DNA of 43,684 nt. It comes from Pseudomonadota bacterium. GTDB taxonomy: Bacteria > Pseudomonadota > Gammaproteobacteria > Burkholderiales > Burkholderiaceae_C. Under the pieces are notes generated by a model that worked only from the letters and a program-made list of their open reading frames with translations, made no database searches and had not been told where the DNA came from. The position numbers and the translations under genes are program-made. The first letter of the stretch is position 1. Each line of letters starts with the position of its first letter. This document shows, piece after piece, positions 33,075 through 42,567 of this stretch. The DNA is taken from assembly GCA_023436025.1 (NCBI GenBank), contig JAEZKX010000371.1:1-43684 (forward strand), written 5' to 3'.

Positions 33075-34813
33075 GTCGCCACCTCCTGCACGCGGGTGGT
33101 GGGGAACAGCAGGTCGACGAAGCGCTGGGCCGTCGGCTGCGGCTCGTGGTTGGCCAGGCCCGGGCGTTCGTTGGCCTCGATGATCACGTAGTCCGGCCCG
33201 TCCACCGCCGGCACCAGGAAGTCGAGGCCGGTCACGGGGATGTCCAGCACGCGGCTGGCCTGCTCCGCCGCCAGCCGCAGCGTGGGGTGCAGTTGGTCGG
33301 TGACGTCGTGGATGGTGCCGCCGGTGTGCAGGTTGGCGGTGCGGCGCACCGCCAGCGGCTGGTCGGCCGGCAGCACGTCCTCCAGCTGCCAGCCCTGCAG
33401 GCCGACGCAGCGGCGGGTCTCGGCGTCCAGCGGAATGGTCGATTCGCCGCCGGTGGCGGCGGCGCGGCGTCGGCTCTGCTTGGCGATGAGTTCGGCGATG
33501 GTGGACTGGCCGTCGCCCACCACCGTGGCGGGCCGGCGCACGGCCGCGGCCACCACCTGGTGGCCGATCACCACGATGCGCAGGTCCTGGCCGGCGCAGA
33601 AGGCCTCCAGCAGCACGCGCTCGTCGACGCGGCTCGCCATCTCGATGGCCGCCTCCATCTCGTCGGCATCGGTGACATGCACGCTGATGCCCTTGCCCTG
33701 TTCGCCGTCCACCGGCTTGACCACGATGGCGCCGTGCGCGCGCAGGAAGGCGCGGTTGGCCTCCGGCGTGGTGGCGGGTACCTGCGCCGGCACCGCCAGT
33801 CCGGCCGCGGCCAGCAGCCGCGCGGTGACGCGCTTGTCGGCGCAGCGGCTCATGGCCACCGCGCTGGTCAGCTCCGACAGCGATTCGCGGCAGGTGACGC
33901 GGCGGCCCGCGTGGCTGAGGGTGAAGTAGCCGGCCTCGGGGTCGACCGGGTCGACGCGGATGCCGCGCCGCAGGGCCTCGTCGAGGATGATGCGCGCATA
34001 GGGGTTGAAGCCGTGCCAGCTGTCGACCGCCTGGGTGGTGAACAGCGGCACGTTGATGGCATTGCGGCGCTTCACCGCGAACACCGGCACGTTGCGGAAG
34101 CCCAGCTTCTCGTACAGCGCGATCGCGCTGCGGTTGTCGTGCAGCACCGAGAGGTCCATGTACTGGCGGCCGCGCGCCAGGAACTGTTCGGCCAGGTGGC
34201 GCGTGATCGCCTCGCCCACGCCGGGATGCGCGGCCTGCGGTGCCACCGCCAGTGCCCACAGGCTGGCGCCGCCGGCCGGGTCGCCCCAGGCCTCGACATG
34301 GTCGATGCCCATGGCCACGCCGATCACCTCGCCGGTGGCGCGGTCCTCGGCCAGCACGTGCTCGATGTGGCGCTGCGTGCGCTGCTCCCAGGCCACCGCC
34401 GGGTCCAGTGGCACCATGCGGCGGTCGCGGTAGATGGCGTTGGCCGCGGCGATGTCGGCCCGCGTGCGCAAGCGGCGCACGGTGAAGCCGCGGCGGCCGG
34501 CGCGCTGCGGCCGGTAGTTGCCCAGCCACAGGCGGTAGGTTTCCGACGGATCGACGAACAGGTCTTGCGGCGCCTGCGCCACCACGACGTGCGGCTTGTC
34601 GAGGTAGAAGGCGATGTCGCGCCGGCCCGCCTGTTCCTGCCGCAGCGCCGCGGCCACGGCGGCCGGATCGGCGAAGGTGTGGCCCACGATCAGCCGGCCC
34701 CAGCCGCATTCGACGATCTTGCCCTCGGCTTGCGCCGCCGCCGGCGCCCGGTCGGCCAGGGGGATGGCATGGCGGTCCAGCCGCGTGGCGCGTTGCGCCT
34801 GCTGCTTCAGCAT
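33071..34813 (-). CDS. ngg: N-acetylglutaminylglutamine synthetase
   Basis: The 580-residue fusion has an N-terminal GNAT acetyltransferase domain (about 110-280, with LWALAVAPQAAHPGVGEAI as the acetyl-CoA-binding loop and NRSAIALYEKLGFRNV at its end) and a C-terminal ATP-grasp ligase (about 300-578, with IVVKPVDGEQGKGISVHV and GLDFLVPAVDGPDYVIIEANERPG). It acetylates glutamine and joins it to a second glutamine, giving N-acetylglutaminylglutamine, which the asnO product amidates. The compound NAGGN is an osmolyte in Pseudomonas and rhizobia. It lies 17 bp after asnO and overlaps the peptidase gene by 4 bases. Confidence 0.9.
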   Translation of the reverse strand: MLKQQAQRATRLDRHAIPLADRAPAAAQAEGKIVECGWGRLIVGHTFADPAAVAAALRQEQAGRRDIAFYLDKPHVVVAQAPQDLFVDPSETYRLWLGNYRPQRAGRRGFTVRRLRTRADIAAANAIYRDRRMVPLDPAVAWEQRTQRHIEHVLAEDRATGEVIGVAMGIDHVEAWGDPAGGASLWALAVAPQAAHPGVGEAITRHLAEQFLARGRQYMDLSVLHDNRSAIALYEKLGFRNVPVFAVKRRNAINVPLFTTQAVDSWHGFNPYARIILDEALRRGIRVDPVDPEAGYFTLSHAGRRVTCRESLSELTSAVAMSRCADKRVTARLLAAAGLAVPAQVPATTPEANRAFLRAHGAIVVKPVDGEQGKGISVHVTDADEMEAAIEMASRVDERVLLEAFCAGQDLRIVVIGHQVVAAAVRRPATVVGDGQSTIAELIAKQSRRRAAATGGESTIPLDAETRRCVGLQGWQLEDVLPADQPLAVRRTANLHTGGTIHDVTDQLHPTLRLAAEQASRVLDIPVTGLDFLVPAVDGPDYVIIEANERPGLANHEPQPTAQRFVDLLFPTTRVQEVAT

Positions 34814-34830
34814 CGTCGGTGTCTCCTTCC

Positions 34831-36603
34831 TTAGGGCAGGTGGGTTTGCAGCCACATCTCCAGCAGGCCCAGCTGCCAGAGCTTGGAGCCGCGCAGGGGG
34901 GTGATGTGCTGCGAGGGGTCGGCGAGGAGGCGGTCGACGCAGGCCGGCTGGAACAGGCCGCGCTGGCGCGCCGCGCGCGACGACAGCGCATCGCGCACGC
35001 GCGCCAGGGTCTCGCCCTGCAGGTGCTTGAGGCCGGGCACCGGGAAGTAGCCCTTGGGCCGGTCGATCACGGCGTCCGGCACCACGGCCCGCGCCGCCTC
35101 CTTGAGCACGCCCTTGCCGCCGCCGGCAAGCTTGTGGCGCACGGGGATGCGGGCGGCGAGTTCCACCAGCTCGTGGTCGAGGAAAGGCACGCGCGCCTCG
35201 AGGCCGAAGGCCATGGTCATGTTGTCGACGCGCTTGACCGGGTCTTCCACCAGCATCACCGTGGTGTCCAGGCGCAGCGCCTTCTCCACCGGGTCGTCGG
35301 CGCCGGGCGCGGCGAAGCGCTGGGCGACGAAGCGGGCCGAGCAGTCGCGCGTGGCGTACGCTTCGCCCACGGTGGCGCGGTACTCCGCGTGGTCGCGGTC
35401 CCGGAAGGCGGCCAGGTAGTCGGCCACCGGATCCTCGCTGCCTTCCAGCCTGGGATACCAGTGGTAGCCGCCGAACACCTCGTCGGCGCCCTGGCCGCTC
35501 TGCACCACGCGGCTGTTGCGCGACACCGCTTCGGCGAGCAGGTAGAAGCCGATGCAGTCGTGGCTGACCATCGGCTCGCTCATCGCGCCGATGGCGTCGG
35601 GCAGGCGGCGCAGCAGCTCCTGCTCGGGCACGAAGATGCGCTCGTGCCGGGTGCCGAAGTGCCGGGCGACGATGTCGGCGTAGTCGAACTCGTTGCCCTT
35701 CTCGCCGCCGACGTCCTCGAAGCCGACGGTGTAGGTGTGCAGGGGTTGGACGCCGGCCTCGGCCATCAGGCCGACGATCAGGCTGGAATCGACTCCGCCG
35801 GACAGCAGCGCGCCGACCGGCACGTCGCCCACCAGGCGCCGCCGCACCGCGCCGCGCAGGCTTTCGAGCAAACGCTCCTGCCAGGCTTTCGCGCCCAGGC
35901 GCTCGTCCTGCGCGTCGCGGCGGTAGTCGAGCGACCAGTAGGTGTGGCTGGTGCGGCGGCCGTCCGGCTCCACCACCATCAGCGTGGCCGGCGGCAGCTT
36001 GCGCACCCCGCGCACGATGGTGTGCGGCGGCGGCACCACCGCATGGAAGGAGAGGTAGTGGTGCAGGCCCACCGGATCGATGGAAGTGTCGATGTCGCCC
36101 GCCGTCAGCAGCGCGGGCAGGGTGGAGGCGATGCGCAGGCCGCCGGGCACCTCGGCGTAGTACAGCGGCTTGATGCCCAGCCGGTCGCGCCCGAGCAGCA
36201 CGCGGCCCGAGTCGCGTTCCCAGATCGCGAAGGCGAACATGCCGTTGAGCCTGCGGACGAAGTCGCCGCCCCAGGCGTGGTAGGCCTTCAGCAGCACCTC
36301 TGTGTCGCCGCTTGAGAAAAAGTCGTACCCGCGCGCGCGCAGTTCGGCGCGCAGTGCCGCGTGGTTGTAGATGGCGCCGTTGAACACGACGCCCAGGCCG
36401 AGCTGCGGGTCCACCATGGGCTGCTGCGCGGCTTCCGTGAGGTCCATGATGCGCAGGCGGCGGTGGCCGAAGCCGCGCAGCGGCGTCGACCAGATGCCTT
36501 CGGCATCGGGGCCGCGATGGCTCTGGCTGCGTGTCATGCCGGCCAGCACGGCCGGATCGAGCGGTCGGTGATCGAAGCGAAGCTCTCCTGCGATTCCACA
36601 CAT
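34831..36603 (-). CDS. asnO: N-acetylglutaminylglutamine amidotransferase (asparagine synthase-like)
   Basis: The 590-residue protein starts MCGIAGELRFDHRPL, with the catalytic cysteine 2 of a class II glutamine amidotransferase. That domain (1-200) includes SHRGPDAEG and VFNGAIYNH. The synthase domain carries the PP-loop SGGVDSSL near 266-273 and RVDNMTMAFGLEARVPFLDHELVE, as in AsnB. Its immediate neighbour ngg identifies it as the NAGGN amidotransferase rather than the biosynthetic asparagine synthetase. It forms the C-terminal amide of the dipeptide osmolyte and is first in the operon. Confidence 0.9.
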   Translation of the reverse strand: MCGIAGELRFDHRPLDPAVLAGMTRSQSHRGPDAEGIWSTPLRGFGHRRLRIMDLTEAAQQPMVDPQLGLGVVFNGAIYNHAALRAELRARGYDFFSSGDTEVLLKAYHAWGGDFVRRLNGMFAFAIWERDSGRVLLGRDRLGIKPLYYAEVPGGLRIASTLPALLTAGDIDTSIDPVGLHHYLSFHAVVPPPHTIVRGVRKLPPATLMVVEPDGRRTSHTYWSLDYRRDAQDERLGAKAWQERLLESLRGAVRRRLVGDVPVGALLSGGVDSSLIVGLMAEAGVQPLHTYTVGFEDVGGEKGNEFDYADIVARHFGTRHERIFVPEQELLRRLPDAIGAMSEPMVSHDCIGFYLLAEAVSRNSRVVQSGQGADEVFGGYHWYPRLEGSEDPVADYLAAFRDRDHAEYRATVGEAYATRDCSARFVAQRFAAPGADDPVEKALRLDTTVMLVEDPVKRVDNMTMAFGLEARVPFLDHELVELAARIPVRHKLAGGGKGVLKEAARAVVPDAVIDRPKGYFPVPGLKHLQGETLARVRDALSSRAARQRGLFQPACVDRLLADPSQHITPLRGSKLWQLGLLEMWLQTHLP

Positions 36604-36964
36604 GGGTGTCGTCCTCCTGCGGTGATGCGCCGTCGATGCGGCAGGGCCTGGCCGGCGCGCGGGCACCTGGAACCATCCCGATGGCGCGATCGACGGCTGG
36701 CGTTTCGCGCGCGGACCGCGAGGCCCATGACCGGAAGCGGGTCCGGTGCGCGAAGTGCGATGGCGCGGACCTTAACAGCTTGGTCCAAATGTTTCTACGG
36801 ATTGGCCGCGATGCGCGGCATGGTCCTACAAAGGAGGCGGCCGCCACGGGCAGGGCGCGGCGCGCATCGATGTCCTCACGCTGCTGCACCATGCGGCAGC
36901 AGCCGACATCCCCGGGGAAACGGCGGGCCCCGCGGATGTCGCCGGGGCCGGGCTGCCGGCGGTC
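36604..36964. other. intergenic region upstream of asnO
   Basis: No gene is seen. It should contain the promoter of the osmoprotectant operon, but I could not pick a clear -35/-10 pair. Its right end holds the hairpin at 36904-36941. Confidence 0.4.
36904..36941 (-). terminator. stem-loop after the TauD gene, terminator-like
   Basis: A 14-bp stem with one mismatch (36904-36917 with 36928-36941, arms starting CGACATCC) and a 10-nt loop lies 23 bp past the TauD stop. No T run follows, so it may stabilise the mRNA end rather than terminate by itself. Confidence 0.4.
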
Positions 36965-37789
36965 TCAGACCGGCTTGGTGCCCTTCAAGGTGATGCGGTG
37001 CATCAGGCGCTTGTAGCCGTGGTAGTCGTTCACCGGGTAGTGCATCACCGCGCGGTTGTCCCAGAAGGCGATGCAGTCCGGTTGCCAGCGCCAGCGGCAG
37101 GTGAATTCGGGCTTGACCTGGTGCTCGAAGAGGAAGTCCAGCAACGACGCGCTCTCCTTGTCGGTGAGTCCTTCGATGCCGCAGGTGTGCGCGATGTTCA
37201 CGTACAGCGCCTTCTCGCCGGTTTCGGGGTGGGTGCGCACCACCGGGTGGCGGGCCACGAAGTCGCGCGGCGCGTCGGCCTTGCCGTCGCTGCGCATGCG
37301 GTCCTCGCGGGTCTTGGAGACGTCGGCCTTGGCCGAGCTGGAGATGCCCTGCAGCCCCTCGAGCAGGCGCTTCATGGTGTTGGACAGGGCTTCGTAGGCG
37401 GCCACCTGGTTGGCGAACATCGTGTCGCCGCCGAAGGGCGGGATCTCGCGCGACAGCAGCATGGTCCCCATGGGCGGCTCGGGCAGGTAGGTGGTGTCCG
37501 AGTGCCAGACGCCGCCGAAGTTGACGACCTCGTGCTCCAGCTTCTTGACCTCGATGATCTCCGGAAAGCCTTCGATGCCCTTGACGAACGGGTATTCGAT
37601 GGGCTGGCCGAACTGGCGCGCGAACGCGAGGAATTCCGCCGGCGCGAGCGGCTGGCCGCGCAGGAAGATGACCTTGTGCTGCAGCAGCGCGGCGCGCAGT
37701 TGCGCGGTGAGGGACTCGGTCAGCGGCTTGCGCAGGTCGAGGCCGGAGATGTCGGCGCCCACGGCGCCAGCGATGCGTTCGATGTTCAT
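36965..37789 (-). CDS. TauD/TfdA-family 2-oxoglutarate-dependent dioxygenase
   Basis: The 274-residue protein starts at MNIERIAGAVGADISGLDLRKPL, the family's usual opening; the longer frame has no site. The iron ligands are H96 and D98 (WHSDTTYLPEPPMGTML) and a C-terminal histidine in MHRITLKG, with the 2-oxoglutarate-binding arginine nearby. WDNRAVMHYPVNDYHGYKR is also typical. Members hydroxylate taurine, 2,4-D, alkyl sulfates or similar; the substrate is not determined by sequence alone. It is divergent from a LysR gene, its probable regulator. Confidence 0.9.
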   Translation of the reverse strand: MNIERIAGAVGADISGLDLRKPLTESLTAQLRAALLQHKVIFLRGQPLAPAEFLAFARQFGQPIEYPFVKGIEGFPEIIEVKKLEHEVVNFGGVWHSDTTYLPEPPMGTMLLSREIPPFGGDTMFANQVAAYEALSNTMKRLLEGLQGISSSAKADVSKTREDRMRSDGKADAPRDFVARHPVVRTHPETGEKALYVNIAHTCGIEGLTDKESASLLDFLFEHQVKPEFTCRWRWQPDCIAFWDNRAVMHYPVNDYHGYKRLMHRITLKGTKPV

Positions 37790-37878
37790 GCGGGGTTCCT
37801 TGGGAGGGATGGCGCGCCACCGCGCCTTCCTGGTCGGTCGGCAGGATGCTAGGCTTGCGCCCGCGCGCAGACAAGTCA

Positions 37879-37897
37879 AATAATCTGAGCGATTGTT
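37879..37897. promoter_or_regulatory. LysR-type operator in the tauD-lysR gap
   Basis: AATAATC and GATTGTT form a 6-of-7 inverted repeat with a 5-bp gap, the interrupted-dyad pattern (ATC-N5-GAT) of LysR boxes. It ends 14 bp before the LysR start and lies in the shared upstream region, so it may control both genes. Confidence 0.5.
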
Positions 37898-37911
37898 CAA
37901 GGAGGTGCTGG

Positions 37912-38805
37912 ATGCGGGTGAACCTGAAGGTGCTGAGCACCTTCCTCGCGGTGGCGGAGAACGCCAGCTTCCGCAAGGCGGCCGAGCAGGCGCACCTGTC
38001 CTTGCCGGCGGTGAGCATGCAGGTCAAGCAGCTGGAGGAACGGCTGGGCGTGGCCCTGTTCCAGCGCACCACGCGCAAGGTGGAGCTCACGCGCGAAGGC
38101 GAGCAGCTGATGATCAGCGTGCGCAAGGCCATGGCCGAGATCGACGCGGCGCTCATGGGCATCCAGCAGGCCGCCAATGCGCAGCAGGGCCACCTGGCCT
38201 TCGCCTGCGTGCCGACCGTCGCGGGGTCGCGCCTGCCCGCCTTGCTGACGCAGTTCGCCAGGCGCTATCCCGGCATCTCGGTGGGCGTGCGCGAGCTCGG
38301 CCAGCCCGACCTGCTGGAAGCGGTCCGGCGGCGCGAGGTCGATTTCGGCATCGGGCCGCCGCCCGACAGGCCGGGCGACCTCGAGTCGCAGGAGCTCTTC
38401 GAGGACGACTACATGGCGCTGATGCCGGCCACGCACCCCGCCGCCGGCAAGGCCACCATCACCCTGCACGAAGTCCTGAAGTCACCCCTGCTGGCCCTGG
38501 GAGCCTCGCAGTTCGAGAAGCACCTGCGCCAGGTGCTGAACGAGCATGCACCCGGCACCGACGTGAACTACGTATTCAGCCACGTCAGCACCATGGCGGC
38601 GATGGTGGATGCCGGCCTGGGCGTGGGCATCCTGCCCGCGGTCGCCGTCCCCCGCAATCCGGCATTGAAGGCGGTGCGCATCATCAGGCCGACGATGAAG
38701 CGCGTGGTGGCCATCATCCGGATCCGCGGCCACACGCTGTCGCCGCCGGCGGCGCGCTTCATCGCCATGTGCGAGCTGCTGGTGCCGCCGCGCGCGGGCG
38801 TCTAG
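37912..38805 (+). CDS. LysR family transcriptional regulator
   Basis: The 297-residue protein starts at an ATG 6 nt after AAGGAGG. The helix-turn-helix is MRVNLKVLSTFLAVAENASFRKAAEQAHLSLPAVSMQVKQLEERLG (1-46), followed by a LysR effector domain (about 90-290: GHLAFACVPTVAGSRLPALLTQFARRYPGISVGVRE and VDAGLGVGILPAVAV). The effector domain resembles the CysB/ Cbl-like and oxyR-type general fold without a diagnostic ligand motif. Divergent from TauD with a candidate operator between them. Confidence 0.85.
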   Translation: MRVNLKVLSTFLAVAENASFRKAAEQAHLSLPAVSMQVKQLEERLGVALFQRTTRKVELTREGEQLMISVRKAMAEIDAALMGIQQAANAQQGHLAFACVPTVAGSRLPALLTQFARRYPGISVGVRELGQPDLLEAVRRREVDFGIGPPPDRPGDLESQELFEDDYMALMPATHPAAGKATITLHEVLKSPLLALGASQFEKHLRQVLNEHAPGTDVNYVFSHVSTMAAMVDAGLGVGILPAVAVPRNPALKAVRIIRPTMKRVVAIIRIRGHTLSPPAARFIAMCELLVPPRAGV

Positions 38806-38901
38806 TCCGGCGCAGCGCCACGCGCGGGCAGGTCATGTGCTCCGCGCGGCCCCGGGTCCTCGCTGCGGGGAGCAACACCGGCGTCCCGCGTCGGCGGCTG
38901 C

Positions 38902-41900
38902 TCAAGCCGCCACCGCGTCCGGCGGCGCCGTGGTCGCTTCCAGCGCGGCCCACTCCGCCCGCGCCCGCGCGATGCCCGCCCGCTTCACATGTCCGAAGCC
39001 GCGGATCTGCTGCGGCACGCGCGCCACGGCGAGTGCATGGGCCAGGCCGCGGGCGTCCAGCCCCTGCAGCGTGCGCCGCACGCGCTCGCGGTACTCGGCG
39101 ATCAGGGCGCGCTCGGTGCGCCGCTCCTCGGTCCGCCCGAAGGGGTCGAGCGGGGTGCCGCGCAGCCGCTTCATCCGGGCCAGGACGTGGAACCCTGCCG
39201 TCATCCAAGGCCCGAAGCTGCGCTTGCGCGGTGCTCCCGCCCCATCCAGCGTGGGCGGCGCGAGGTGGTAGGTGAGGCGGATCTCGCCTTCGAACTGCGC
39301 TTTCAACTGCTGCTCGAACGCCTTGGAAACGTGCAGCCGCGCGACCTCGTATTCGTCCTTGTAGGCCATGAGCTTGAACAGGTTCTCGGCAACGGCCCTG
39401 GACAGTCGGTCGCCCAGTCCGGCGCGCTCCTCCGCCCGCCGCACTTCCTGCACGAAGCTTTCATAGGCAGCGGCATAGCGGCGGTCCTGGTAGGCCGAGA
39501 GGAAGTCCACGCGGCGGGCGACCAGGTCCCGCAGCGAACGGGTGCGCGCCAGCGCCACCACCTGCGCGGGCGTGGCCAGCCTGGCCACCGCCGGGAGGTC
39601 CACGGCGGCCATGCGGCCCCAGTGGAAGGCGCGGGTGTTGGGCGCGACCGCCACCCCATTGATGGCGATGGCGCGCAGCAAGGCCTCCATCGACAGGGGA
39701 ATCGCGCCCTTCTGGAATGCATAGCCCAGCAGGAACAGGTTGGCCGCGATCGCATCGCCCATGAGCCGGGTCGCGAGCGCAGTGGCATCGAGGAACTCCG
39801 CGCGCTGGCCGGTCGCTTCGCCGATCAGCGCGCGCAGGTCTTCGCTGGGAAAGGTCCAGTCCGGATCGCGCGCGAAGGGGCCGGCCGGCTGCTCGTGCGC
39901 ATTCACCACCGCCAGCGTGCGCCCGGGCCGCATCTTGGCGACGGCATCCGCGGCGCCCGCCGTCAGCATGTCGCAGGCCAGGACCAGGTCGGCTTCGCCG
40001 GTCGCGATCCGCTGGGCCCGCAACGCGCCTGGCGTGCCGGCGATGCGGACATGGGAGGTCACGGCGCCGTTCTTCTGGCTCATGCCGGTCATGTCCAGCA
40101 CGCTGGCGCCCTTGGACTCCAGGTGGGCGGCCATCCCCAGCAGCGCGCCGACGGTGATGACGCCGGTGCCGCCGATGCCGGTGATCAGGATGTTGAACGG
40201 CTGGTCCAGCGCCGGGATCGCCGGCGCGGGCACGCGCGACGGATCGGGCAGCGCATCGTGCGCGGCGTCCGCGTTGAGCTTGCGCGGGGTGCCGCCCTGC
40301 ACGGTGACGAAGCTGGGGCAGAAGCCCTTCACGCAGGACAGGTCGCCGTTGCAGGACGACTGGTCGATGACGCGCTTGCGTCCGAATTCCGTCTCCTTGG
40401 GCAGGATGGAGGTGCAGTTCGACTGCTGGCCGCAATCGCCGCAGCCCTCGCACACCAGTTCGTTGATGACCACGCGTTCCGGTGCTTCGGGCAGCTCCTT
40501 CTTCTTGCGCCGCCGGCGCTTCTCGGCCGCGCAGGTCTGGTCGTAGATGATGGCGCTGACGCCCGGAACCGCGCGCAGCGCGCGCTGCACCGCATCCATC
40601 TCGGCGCGGTCGTGCAGCGTGGCGTTGGCGGGCAGACCGTCGCGCCGCGTGTAGCGACCCAGGTCCTCCGTCACGATGGCGATGCGGCCCACGCCCTCGG
40701 CGGCGAGCTGGCGCGCGATCTCGCGCACGCCGATGGGCCCGTCCACCGGCTGGCCGCCCGTCATGGCGACCGCATCGTTGTAGAGGATCTTGTAGGTGAT
40801 GTTCACCGGCAGCGTGCGGTTGGCGGCGACCGCGGCCCGGATCGCGAGATAGCCCGAGTGGTAGTAGGTGCCGTCGCCGAGGTTGGCGAACACGTGCGGC
40901 ACCTGGCTGAAGGCCGCCGCCCCGATCCAAGGCGCGCCTTCGCCGCCCATCTGGGTGGTGAGCTTGTTGAACTCCGGATAGATGGCGGTGGCCATGACGT
41001 GGCAGCCGATCCCGGCCAGCGCGAAGCTGCCCTCCGGCACCCGCGTGCTGGTGTTGTGCGGGCAGCCGGAGCAGTACCAGGCGGGCCGCGGCGGCGTCGA
41101 GACGGCACGCGCCAGCAGCGCGTCCTTGGCTTCGAGGAAGGCCAGGCGTGCGTCGATCAGCGCGCTGGTCTCGGTGCGCAGGCCCAGGCGCCGGATGCGC
41201 TGGGCGATCACGCGCGCGATCTGGGCGACCGAGAAATCGGCCTTCGCCGGCAGCAGCCAGTCGCCGCGGCCGCGCGGATTGTGCACGTCCCACTCGCCGC
41301 GCTCGTCGAACTTGCCGATCACGCGCGGGCGCACGTCCTCGCGCCAGTTGTAGAGCTGCTCCTTCAGCTGGTACTCGACCACCTGGCGCTTCTCTTCCAC
41401 CACCAGGATCTCCTCCAGCCCACGCGCGAACTCGCGGATGCCTTCGGGCTCCAGCGGCCAGGGCATCGCAACCTTGAACAGGCGGATGCCGATGCTGGCG
41501 GCGAGCGCCTCGTCGATGCCGAGTTCCTCCAGGGCCTCCAGCACGTCGAGGTAGCTCTTGCCCGAGGCGACGATGCCCAGGCGCGCGTCGGGTGCGTCGA
41601 TGGTCACGCGGTTGAGGCGGTTCTCGCGCGCATAGGCCATCGCCGCATAGATCTTGAAGTCCTGCATCAGGGCTTCCTGCTTGCGCGCCTGCACCCCCAG
41701 CGTGTCGGTCGACAGCCGGCAGTTCAGGCCGCCTTCGGGCATCTCGAATTCGCGCGGCAGCAGCGTCCGCACGGCAAAGGGGTCGGCGGCGATGGATGCG
41801 CTCGATTCCACCGTGTCCGCCAGCGCCTTGAAGCCCACCGCGCAGCCGGAGAAGCGCGACATCGCCCAGCCGTGCAGCCCCAGTTCGATGTACTCCTGCA

Positions 41901-42462
41901 CGTTGCAGGGGTACAGCACCGGGATCATGGCCGCCGAGAACACGTGGTCGCTCTGGTGCGGCAGGGTGGAGGAATAGGCGCCGTGGTCGTCGCCGGCCAC
42001 CAGCAGCACGCCGCCGTGCCTGGCGGTGCCGGCGTGGTTCATGTGCTTGAGGACGTCGATGCTGCGGTCCACGCCCGGACCCTTGCCGTACCACAGGGCG
42101 AACACACCGTCGTACGCGCTTTCGCCGAGCAGGTGCACCTGCTGGGTACCCCACACCGAGGTCGCCGCGAGGTCCTCGTTCACGCCGGGGACGAAGCGCA
42201 CGTGGTGCCGCTGCAGGTGCTTCGCCGCCTTCCACAGCGCTTCGTCCAGGCCGCCGAGCGGCGAGCCCCGGTAGCCCGAGACGAAGCCGCCGGTCTGCAG
42301 GCCGGCCGCTTGGTCGCGCAGCCGCTGCATCATCGGCAGGCGCACCAGCGCCTGGATGCCGCTGAGGTAGATGTTGCCCTCGAGGGCGGTGTACTTGTCC
42401 TCCAGGTCGACATCGCGCAGCGCAGGCGCGCGCGGATGCAGTGCATCGACTCGTGCGTTCAT
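38902..42462 (-). CDS. indolepyruvate ferredoxin oxidoreductase, fused alpha-beta-gamma type
   Basis: The 1186-residue protein starts at MNARVDALHPRAPALRDVDLEDKYTALEG; a GGAGAGAA site precedes it. It contains the thiamine diphosphate domains of the pyruvate:ferredoxin oxidoreductase superfamily, with ANLGDGTYYHSGYLA as part of the diphosphate-binding region and WYCSGCPHNTST. A cysteine-rich cluster follows (CEGCGDCGQQSNCTS and SCNGDLSCVKGFCPSF) and should bind iron-sulfur centres. The C-terminal part begins with ITGIGGTGVITVGALLGMAAHLE, the gamma-subunit domain. This large form, common in proteobacteria, oxidatively decarboxylates arylpyruvates to aryl-acetyl-CoA in aromatic amino-acid breakdown. 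Confidence 0.9.
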   Translation of the reverse strand: MNARVDALHPRAPALRDVDLEDKYTALEGNIYLSGIQALVRLPMMQRLRDQAAGLQTGGFVSGYRGSPLGGLDEALWKAAKHLQRHHVRFVPGVNEDLAATSVWGTQQVHLLGESAYDGVFALWYGKGPGVDRSIDVLKHMNHAGTARHGGVLLVAGDDHGAYSSTLPHQSDHVFSAAMIPVLYPCNVQEYIELGLHGWAMSRFSGCAVGFKALADTVESSASIAADPFAVRTLLPREFEMPEGGLNCRLSTDTLGVQARKQEALMQDFKIYAAMAYARENRLNRVTIDAPDARLGIVASGKSYLDVLEALEELGIDEALAASIGIRLFKVAMPWPLEPEGIREFARGLEEILVVEEKRQVVEYQLKEQLYNWREDVRPRVIGKFDERGEWDVHNPRGRGDWLLPAKADFSVAQIARVIAQRIRRLGLRTETSALIDARLAFLEAKDALLARAVSTPPRPAWYCSGCPHNTSTRVPEGSFALAGIGCHVMATAIYPEFNKLTTQMGGEGAPWIGAAAFSQVPHVFANLGDGTYYHSGYLAIRAAVAANRTLPVNITYKILYNDAVAMTGGQPVDGPIGVREIARQLAAEGVGRIAIVTEDLGRYTRRDGLPANATLHDRAEMDAVQRALRAVPGVSAIIYDQTCAAEKRRRRKKKELPEAPERVVINELVCEGCGDCGQQSNCTSILPKETEFGRKRVIDQSSCNGDLSCVKGFCPSFVTVQGGTPRKLNADAAHDALPDPSRVPAPAIPALDQPFNILITGIGGTGVITVGALLGMAAHLESKGASVLDMTGMSQKNGAVTSHVRIAGTPGALRAQRIATGEADLVLACDMLTAGAADAVAKMRPGRTLAVVNAHEQPAGPFARDPDWTFPSEDLRALIGEATGQRAEFLDATALATRLMGDAIAANLFLLGYAFQKGAIPLSMEALLRAIAINGVAVAPNTRAFHWGRMAAVDLPAVARLATPAQVVALARTRSLRDLVARRVDFLSAYQDRRYAAAYESFVQEVRRAEERAGLGDRLSRAVAENLFKLMAYKDEYEVARLHVSKAFEQQLKAQFEGEIRLTYHLAPPTLDGAGAPRKRSFGPWMTAGFHVLARMKRLRGTPLDPFGRTEERRTERALIAEYRERVRRTLQGLDARGLAHALAVARVPQQIRGFGHVKRAGIARARAEWAALEATTAPPDAVAA

Positions 42463-42567
42463 CGTTCTCTCCGGCCCTCGTGGGGCCTGGTGGAGGAGGC
42501 GCTTGCGGGATCGCCGCTTGCACCTCCGGAACATCGCCGGCGTGCCCCGGGGTGGGAGCGTGCCGGC

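Noticed and set aside
31884..34991. 1035-codon frame joining the peptidase to upstream sequence
   Set aside because: The part upstream of 33074 is an out-of-frame shadow of ngg.
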